The notes below the pieces were generated by a model. It worked only from the letters and a program-made list of their open reading frames with translations. It did no database searches and was not told where the DNA came from. A stretch of DNA of 64,000 nucleotides from CAYLYU01 sp964501925 (lineage in GTDB: Bacteria; Pseudomonadota; Zetaproteobacteria; Mariprofundales; Mariprofundaceae), in assembly GCA_964501925.1 (NCBI GenBank), contig CAZCTM010000005.1:38114-102113 (forward strand), in the 5' to 3' direction. Of this stretch, positions 58,965 through 64,000 are shown piece by piece. Each line of letters begins with the position of its first letter. Positions within the stretch are counted from its first letter, which is position 1. The translations under genes were made by a program, and so were the position numbers.

Positions 58965-59480
58965 GTGACATTCACCAAAACATCATTATTCAGCATAGGC
59001 TTTGCCCTGAGTCTTGGGCTCTTGGCAGGGGCATGCGCAAAAAAGGAAACAGCAGTTGCGCCTGAGACTGGCGGCAGCATGGCCAGCACGGCACCTTCCA
59101 CCGCGGAAACGCAGGGCGTGACCACGGAAGGCGGGGTGACCGCCGTCTCCGAACCATCGCACCAGGTTTACTTCGCCTTTGACAGCTCGGCACTGGACGC
59201 GGCCGCCCGGGCCATTCTGGATGCCAATGCCGAATGGCTCTCCGCCAATCCCGGCACCAGCATCACCATCGAGGGCAATTGCGATGAACGCGGCACGCGC
59301 GAATACAACCTCGCCCTGGGTCAGAAGAGGGCCGATGCCGTACGCGACTACCTGATATCGGCCGGCGTCGATGCCTCACGCATTGAAACGGTCTCCTTCG
59401 GAGAGGAAAGGCCGGTATGCCAGGAAAGCGGTGAAGCCTGCTGGGCCCAGAATCGCCGCGCCGATATTGTCCTTCGTTAA
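58965..59480 (+). CDS. pal: Peptidoglycan-associated lipoprotein Pal
   Basis: About 171 residues starting at a GTG with AGGAGGAG eight bases upstream. The lipoprotein signal (SIGFALSLGLLAGAC) puts Cys at residue 24. The OmpA-like domain has VYFAFDSSALDAAARAIL, IEGNCDERGTREYNLALGQKRADAVRDYL and SFGEERPVCQESGEACWAQNRRADIV, the Pal signature with meso-DAP-binding Asp/Arg. It anchors the outer membrane to the wall with TolB. It is followed by cpoB. Confidence 0.96.
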   Translation: MTFTKTSLFSIGFALSLGLLAGACAKKETAVAPETGGSMASTAPSTAETQGVTTEGGVTAVSEPSHQVYFAFDSSALDAAARAILDANAEWLSANPGTSITIEGNCDERGTREYNLALGQKRADAVRDYLISAGVDASRIETVSFGEERPVCQESGEACWAQNRRADIVLR

Positions 59481-60321
59481 GACCCGACTTGAATTCCCAG
59501 CATGGCGGTTCAGGGGGCTCCCCTGGGCCGCTATTGTTGTGATCGGCCTGATCACGGGCGGATGCGCAGCCAAGAAGAAGGAACCCGAGGACGCATGGCT
59601 TAAGGACAAGAACGAGGTCATGCACGTCCTCGAACAGACCCAGCGAAACCAGATCCAGCAATACATGCTCCTTGAGAACAAACTGCTGGAACTGGAAAAG
59701 CTGATCGAGCAGTCCGAGGAGAAACTGGCCAGGCTGGAAACAAGCATTCAGGAACTGGATGCGAACCTGAAGAAACTTGAAACCACCGTCCGCCTGACCT
59801 CCAACGAGGACATCGAACGCAACCTGGAAAACAAGATTGAAAAGATCAAGGCGGCCCTGAACAAGATCCGCCAGCACCCTGCCCCGCCGCCAAAACCCAG
59901 GGTGACGCCGGCCAAGAGCTCCGGAGAGGTGAAAAAGGATACCTACATCGTCGCCTATCTCGCCCTGAAGAGTGGCGACTACAAGAATGCCACCACCCTG
60001 TTCGAGAAGTTCCTCTCCGCCTATCCGAACGATGAATATGCGGACCAGGGCTACTACTGGCTGGGGGTCAGCTATTATTCACTCCATAACCTGCCAAAGG
60101 CGGCGGCGGCCTTCAGCAAGGTGGTTGAGGATTATCCCGAAGGCTCGAAGCACGAGGCCGCCCTGCTCAAGCTGGCCCAGATCTATCAGGATGAGGGTCA
60201 AACGGATAAGGTCAGATTCTATCTGGAGCGGCTCCTGGCCGAGCACCCCGGCAGCCCGGAGGCAAGAATCGCGCGTGAGCGCCTGGACGCCCTGGAAACC
60301 CCTGACACGAAAGCCAACTGA
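59467..60321 (+). CDS. cpoB: Cell division coordinator CpoB (YbgF)
   Basis: About 284 residues. A hydrophobic signal (PWAAIVVIGLITGGC) suggests a lipoprotein with Cys near residue 33, unlike most CpoB, which are soluble periplasmic. A long coiled coil (about 60-125, KLLELEKLIEQSEEKLARLETSIQEL) and three TPR-like repeats follow (YLALKSGDYKNATTLFEKFLSAYPNDEYADQGYYWLGVSYYSL and similar). The start is unsure: TTG at 59467 overlaps pal by 14 bases, and no good ribosome site is seen. CpoB couples wall synthesis and outer-membrane constriction with Tol-Pal. Confidence 0.85.
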   Translation: MSFVKTRLEFPAWRFRGLPWAAIVVIGLITGGCAAKKKEPEDAWLKDKNEVMHVLEQTQRNQIQQYMLLENKLLELEKLIEQSEEKLARLETSIQELDANLKKLETTVRLTSNEDIERNLENKIEKIKAALNKIRQHPAPPPKPRVTPAKSSGEVKKDTYIVAYLALKSGDYKNATTLFEKFLSAYPNDEYADQGYYWLGVSYYSLHNLPKAAAAFSKVVEDYPEGSKHEAALLKLAQIYQDEGQTDKVRFYLERLLAEHPGSPEARIARERLDALETPDTKAN

Positions 60322-60327
60322 TCCTTC

Positions 60328-60981
60328 GTGCCCGAAGTCCGGATATTCGAAATCTATGATTCGATACAGGGCGAAAGCACCCTGGCGGGCATGCCCTGCA
60401 CCATTGTTCGCCTGGCAGGCTGCCCGCTCAGATGCAGCTACTGCGATACGCGGCAGGCGCTGTCCTTTGGCAGCGGTCACCCCCGCACCATTGAAGATGT
60501 CGTGGAGGACGTGAACCAGCGGAACATGCCCCTGACCCTTGTGACGGGTGGCGAGCCCCTGGCGCAAAAACAGTGCCTTCCCCTCCTTGCCGAGCTTGCG
60601 AGGAGACGCCCCATCGTCCAGCTGGAAACATCCGGCGCCTTTGAAATCCGGGATGTCCCTGCTGGCGTGCGCAGGATTCTGGACATCAAGACCCCCGGGA
60701 GCGGGGAGGAGGCCCGCAATCGCTGGTCGAACCTTGATCTCCTGCGTGACGGGGACGAGATCAAGTTTGTCCTCGCGGACCGGCAGGACTACGAGTGGGC
60801 GGTGGAGGTGATCAGAAGGCATTCCCTGACAGAGCGGAGTCTGCCCGTCCTTTTCTCACCGGTCCGGGAGACGCTCGGGCCGGAAGAACTGGCCGCATGG
60901 CTTGTGGAGGACAGGCTTCCTGTCCGTCTGCAATTGCAGGTGCACAAGGTGATCTGGGGTAACGAGGCGACCGGGGTATGA
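60328..60981 (+). CDS. queE: 7-carboxy-7-deazaguanine synthase QueE
   Basis: Radical-SAM enzyme of 217 residues with GTG start. The cluster motif is CPLRCSYC (Cys32, 36, 39), after IYDSIQGESTLAGMPCTIVRLAG. LVTGGEPLAQ (about 70) and the ETSG motif (about 96) bind SAM and substrate. It makes the 7-deazaguanine core of queuosine. Its stop overlaps the queC start by 4 bases. Confidence 0.95.
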   Translation: MPEVRIFEIYDSIQGESTLAGMPCTIVRLAGCPLRCSYCDTRQALSFGSGHPRTIEDVVEDVNQRNMPLTLVTGGEPLAQKQCLPLLAELARRRPIVQLETSGAFEIRDVPAGVRRILDIKTPGSGEEARNRWSNLDLLRDGDEIKFVLADRQDYEWAVEVIRRHSLTERSLPVLFSPVRETLGPEELAAWLVEDRLPVRLQLQVHKVIWGNEATGV

Positions 60982-61652
60982 CGGACCGCGCCGTTGTCCT
61001 TCTTTCCGGCGGTCTGGACTCAAGCACCGCCCTTGCCTGGGCTGTCAGGGAGAAGCAGTGGCAATGCCACGCCCTCACCATTGACTACGGCCAGCGCCAT
61101 CACACCGAGATCGAGGCGGCGCGGAACGTGGCCCGTTTCCTTGGCGTTCCGGATTTCCGGCTGCTCAGGGTGGATCTTGGCAGAGTCGGGGGCTCGGCCC
61201 TCACCGATGAGATCGACGTCCCCAAGGATGGGCCGGGCCAGGGCATTCCGGTTACCTACGTGCCGGCCAGAAACCTCATCTTCCTCTCGCTTGCCGTGGC
61301 CATGGCCGAAACCGTCGATGCCGGCCGCATTGTCTTTGGCGCGAACATCATCGACTATTCCGGATATCCCGACTGCCGGCCTGAATTCCTCCGTGCCTTC
61401 ACCCAGGCCGCCCGCCTTGGCACCCGGGCCGGCGTGGAGGGGAAGGCGTTTCACATCGAAACGCCTTTGATCAGGTTGCGAAAAAGCGAGATCATTCGCC
61501 TTGGTCATCGACTCGGCCTGGACTACGGGCTTACGCGCTCCTGTTATGATCCCGATGATGATGGCATGCCGTGCGGATCCTGCGACTCCTGCCGCTTCCG
61601 GCGCGAGGCCTTCAGGGAGGCCGGCATGACCGATCCCCTTCCCTATCCGTGA
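60978..61652 (+). CDS. queC: 7-cyano-7-deazaguanine synthase QueC
   Basis: ATP-dependent amidase/nitrile-forming enzyme of 224 residues. The PP-loop is VVLLSGGLDSSTALAWA at the N-terminus. VTYVPARNLIFLSLAVAMAE (about 95) and the zinc Cys set CYDPDDDGMPCGSCDSCRFRREAF (about 194-216) complete it. It makes preQ0 from the QueE product. Together with queE after tolB-pal-cpoB this is a widely kept gene order. Confidence 0.96.
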   Translation: MTDRAVVLLSGGLDSSTALAWAVREKQWQCHALTIDYGQRHHTEIEAARNVARFLGVPDFRLLRVDLGRVGGSALTDEIDVPKDGPGQGIPVTYVPARNLIFLSLAVAMAETVDAGRIVFGANIIDYSGYPDCRPEFLRAFTQAARLGTRAGVEGKAFHIETPLIRLRKSEIIRLGHRLGLDYGLTRSCYDPDDDGMPCGSCDSCRFRREAFREAGMTDPLPYP

Positions 61653-61744
61653 GCGGTTACCTCGCTGAAAAAAAGAGGTGGTTTTATTCCGCTGTAAAGC
61701 AAGTTACGATTGACCTTGAGGGGACGGAAGGGAACCACAAACAT

Positions 61745-62767
61745 ATGGAGAATTGTTTGCGATCTTTCGTCTTTCTCATATCGATCCTCTGGGCCGCAGG
61801 GCCTGCCGCGGCAGCCGCCGAAGAACAGCCTGAGCAGCAGGCGACAGGCCAGAATGAATGGCGGCTCCCCGAGGTCACCTTTCCACCGGACAATCCCTAC
61901 ACAGACGCCAAGGCCTATCTCGGCAAGCAACTCTTCTTTGACCCAAGGCTGTCGGGCTACGGTTCCCTCTCCTGCGCCAGTTGCCACAATCCGGGCCTGA
62001 ACTGGTGCGACGGCCTGCCGAGCAGCCAGAGCATGGGGCATTTCGCTCTGGGTCGCCATACGCCAAGCATCCTCAACGTGGCCTACTACACAAGTTTCTT
62101 CTGGGACGGCAGGGCCTCCACCCTGGAGGAACAGGTCAAGCAGCACCTTCTTTCCCCCGGCGTCATGCACGGGGGGACCGCCGAGGACATCACAGGGCGC
62201 ATCAACCGACTGACCGATTATCGCCTGGTCTTCAAGCAGATCTTCGGCCAGTCCGGGGTGACCCTGGACAACATCGCCGCCGCCATCGCAACCTTCGAGC
62301 GCACCATCGTCTCCCCGGAGAGCCCCTTTGACCGCTGGCAGGCCGGTGATGAAGACGCGATCCCGAAAGCGGCCAAGCGCGGGTTTGCCCTTTTCGTCGG
62401 CAAGGCCCGGTGCGTCCGCTGCCATAACGGTCCCGCATTCACGGACTCCGATTTTCACAACACCGGCCTGAACAGCATTGATCCGGGACGCTACGAGGTC
62501 AGCAACAGGGACGAGGACCGGAACAGTTTCAAGACGCCGGGCCTGCGTCAGGTCGCCCAGACGGCGCCCTACATGCATGACGGCTCCAAGGCGACGCTCA
62601 TGGGTGTCATCAATTTCTACAACCGGGGGGGAGACAGGCCGGGCGAGGCCAATGAACTCAAGCCGCTCGGACTCACCATTCAGGAGCGAAACGATCTCAT
62701 CGCCTTTCTCATGAGCCTTACCAGCGACCTCCCGGCCATCACCATTCCGAAACTGCCCCAGCCGTAA
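61745..62767 (+). CDS. Di-heme cytochrome c peroxidase / MauG-like protein
   Basis: About 340 residues from the ATG at 61745, followed at once by a signal peptide (SFVFLISILWAAGPAAAA). Two c-type heme sites are visible: CASCH (residues 77-81) with neighbouring HNPGLNWCDG, and CVRCH (223-227). GRHTPSILNVAYYTSFFWDGRASTLEEQ (about 104-131) and the end TPGLRQVAQTAPYMHDGSKATLMGVINFYNRGG are the di-heme peroxidase landmarks. It probably removes hydrogen peroxide in the periplasm. Cytochrome c peroxidase versus MauG-type oxidation of another protein cannot be settled here. Confidence 0.9.
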   Translation: MENCLRSFVFLISILWAAGPAAAAAEEQPEQQATGQNEWRLPEVTFPPDNPYTDAKAYLGKQLFFDPRLSGYGSLSCASCHNPGLNWCDGLPSSQSMGHFALGRHTPSILNVAYYTSFFWDGRASTLEEQVKQHLLSPGVMHGGTAEDITGRINRLTDYRLVFKQIFGQSGVTLDNIAAAIATFERTIVSPESPFDRWQAGDEDAIPKAAKRGFALFVGKARCVRCHNGPAFTDSDFHNTGLNSIDPGRYEVSNRDEDRNSFKTPGLRQVAQTAPYMHDGSKATLMGVINFYNRGGDRPGEANELKPLGLTIQERNDLIAFLMSLTSDLPAITIPKLPQP

Positions 62768-62790
62768 CGGCTACGCCGCACCTGAAATCG

Positions 62791-63702
62791 GGGTCAGGTC
62801 TTGCAATCATACATTTCCGCCTTCGTATTTCTTCACTGCGCGGCTCACTGTGGCGTAATGCACCCCGAACCGGGCTGCAATTTCATTCATGCGGTAGCCC
62901 CCTTCCAGATACGCCCGCGCCATCGCCTCGTGTCGATCCATCGACGCCGCAGCATATTCTTCCAGGCTTTTTCCGGATGGCTTCCACTGGGCTCTGGGAA
63001 CTTCCGTAAGCGGTCCACTCCTGACAAATTTCAATTTGATGCGCTCTACAAATGCATCATCGCCCAAATAGATTTGCTGCCTCAAATGCTTCCAGACCGA
63101 TTTGCCACCACTCATGCCATCAGAAACAAACCGGATGTAGCGCTTGATGGCAGTTTTCCGGCTCGATCTGAACTGTGACAACAGCCAGTCGGTGTACAAA
63201 GGTACAATCGTTGGCGCCAGGCCCACGGTGGCGCGATAGCTGCTCCATGGCCATTCCTGTGCCTCGTCCACAAGACCCGCACGCACGGGATTCAATACCA
63301 CGTACCTGCACAACTCCAGAAGATAGGCATCACGATCGACAACAATGGCTTTGTATCGGCCCTGGAAAACATGTCCGACTCGTTTGTGGCGGCGATTGAA
63401 ACGTTGGGTGTACACGCCATTCAGCTGCCGCATGCCCAGTGCCAGGTTCGCTTCGGGTGTTTCGATGACCAAGTGATAATGGTTCGGCATCAGGCACCAA
63501 GCATGGCAGGCCCAGTGAAATCGGGACACCACTTTCGCGAGAACATCCAATAATTGTCGCCGGTCTGTATCATCAAGAAAAATGTCCTCGCGGGCATTCC
63601 CACGCGATGTCACATGATAAATCGCTCCCGGAAATTCAACTCTCAGGGGCCTAGCCATCTCATCAATATACGTCCACCATGTCGCATTGCAAGACCTGAC
63701 CC
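62791..63702 (-). mobile_element. RAYT element 2 with 17-bp terminal inverted repeats
   Basis: A perfect 17-bp inverted repeat (GGGTCAGGTCTTGCAAT at 62791-62807 and its complement at 63686-63702) frames the transposase gene. The left repeat begins 23 bases after the peroxidase stop and overlaps the last bases of the transposase gene. The right end is 32 bases from the first repeat of the second CRISPR array. Confidence 0.8.
62807..63658 (-). CDS. REP-associated tyrosine transposase (RAYT), apparently intact
   Basis: Y1 transposase-like protein of 283 residues, clearly a paralogue of the copy at 29.4 kb (the same start MARPLR.EFPGA.YHVTSRGNA and the same core RQLNGV.TQRFNRRHK). The HUH site NHYHL (His60, His62) and Tyr83 in RQLNGVYTQRFNRRH are both present, so it may be active. 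A C-terminal helix-turn-helix (MNEIAARFGVHYATVSRAVKKYE) ends it. It could cut and mobilise REP-type palindromes. The strand is the same as the deduced strand of the adjacent CRISPR array. Confidence 0.9.
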   Translation of the reverse strand: MARPLRVEFPGAIYHVTSRGNAREDIFLDDTDRRQLLDVLAKVVSRFHWACHAWCLMPNHYHLVIETPEANLALGMRQLNGVYTQRFNRRHKRVGHVFQGRYKAIVVDRDAYLLELCRYVVLNPVRAGLVDEAQEWPWSSYRATVGLAPTIVPLYTDWLLSQFRSSRKTAIKRYIRFVSDGMSGGKSVWKHLRQQIYLGDDAFVERIKLKFVRSGPLTEVPRAQWKPSGKSLEEYAAASMDRHEAMARAYLEGGYRMNEIAARFGVHYATVSRAVKKYEGGNV

Positions 63703-63734
63703 TAATATGGGCGGCTAAAGGGGTACCGGAAACG

Positions 63735-64000
63735 GTCGTAATCCCCTCTAAATCGGGTCTCAGTTCTTACGATATGATCTATGGAATCCCAGAATCAAAA
63801 GGTAGTCGTAATCCCCTCTAAATCGGGTCTCAGTTCTTACTGTCCTGGCGCTCACGAAACGGGAGTTGGTGGAGCTGTCGTAATCCCCTCTAAATCGGGT
63901 CTCAGTTCTTACGCTCCTTTTGGGAGCGGTATAGGACAACAGGAGGGTCGTAATCCCCTCTAAATCGGGTCTCAGTTCTTACGTGTGGGCGGCTGCACGT
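63735..64000 (-). CRISPR. Second CRISPR array, 4 repeats visible, continues past the window
   Basis: Identical 36-base repeats at 63735-63770, 63805-63840, 63877-63912 and 63947-63982. Spacers are 34, 36 and 34 bases, and a fourth begins at 63983. The repeat on the plus strand begins GTCGTAATCCCC and ends CAGTTCTTAC. Reversed it ends GGGGATTACGAC, like the 3' end of other crRNA-orientation repeats, so the array is probably read on the minus strand with its leader to the right. The repeat is unrelated to the type I-C repeat and lacks a strong hairpin, so it belongs to another, unseen, cas set. I cannot name the type. Confidence 0.93.

Overview
The window is about 64 kb of a Gram-negative, piliated, aerobic bacterium, most likely a member of the Pseudomonadota. 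The order tolB-pal-cpoB-queE-queC, the run rpmF-plsX-fabH-fabD-fabG-acpP-fabF, the pair clpS-clpA and the type IV pilus lipoprotein gene pilW next to a rodZ-like gene all point that way. No rRNA or tRNA gene is visible, so the lineage cannot be fixed more closely. Coding density is high. Many neighbouring genes overlap by a few bases, and several genes start with GTG or TTG.

Layout. 1-2.2 kb: end of a dipeptide/oligopeptide ABC permease pair, a TadA-type deaminase and a small thioredoxin-fold ferredoxin. 2.2-8.7 kb: TatD nuclease and a HAD phosphatase, clpS-clpA, then two small-sugar glycosyltransferases and an ATP-grasp-like protein. 8.8-12.6 kb: rlmN, methylthioadenosine phosphorylase, pilW and a rodZ-like gene. 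12.5-17.1 kb: a YihY membrane protein, then a CPBP-type glutamic intramembrane protease beside a secreted subtilisin that ends in a Gly-rich/Cys, membrane helix and Arg tail, plus a small lipoprotein. 17.1-22.7 kb: ilvD, nadA, an OmpA-like envelope protein and a LOG-family protein. 22.7-27.5 kb: an operon of a large multi-span membrane protein of unknown function and a membrane-attached patatin phospholipase.

28.1-30.3 kb is a mobile-element scar: an integrase C-terminal remnant, an orphan antitoxin-like regulator with its own palindromic operator, and a REP-associated tyrosine transposase (RAYT) bounded by inverted repeats. 30.3-39.8 kb is a complete type I-C CRISPR-Cas locus (array, leader, cas2, cas1, cas4, cas7, cas8c, cas5, cas3) with a WYL regulator upstream and a ParE/RelE-type toxin-antitoxin pair set between cas7 and cas4 with no usable gap on either side.

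39.9-49.5 kb is lipid metabolism: an acyltransferase, cyclopropane fatty acid synthase, pabB, then the fatty acid synthesis cluster through plsX, rpmF and yceD. 49.7-55.8 kb: a FadE-like acyl-CoA dehydrogenase, a quinone oxidoreductase and PEP synthase. 55.8-57.6 kb: an error-prone polymerase operon (umuC with a LexA/UmuD-like peptidase) behind a GAAC-N4-GTTC palindrome. 57.7-62.8 kb: tolB-pal-cpoB-queE-queC and a di-heme peroxidase. 62.8-64 kb: a second RAYT followed directly by a second CRISPR array with an unrelated repeat, which runs off the window.

The main items for a second look are: the toxin-antitoxin pair inside the cas operon; two RAYT genes, each about 30 bp from the trailer end of a CRISPR array on the same strand, one of which has Phe where its paralogue has the likely catalytic Tyr; the likeness of half of the second CRISPR repeat to the end of the adjacent RAYT; the intramembrane protease/sorting-signal pair; and the uncharacterised patatin/membrane-protein operon.
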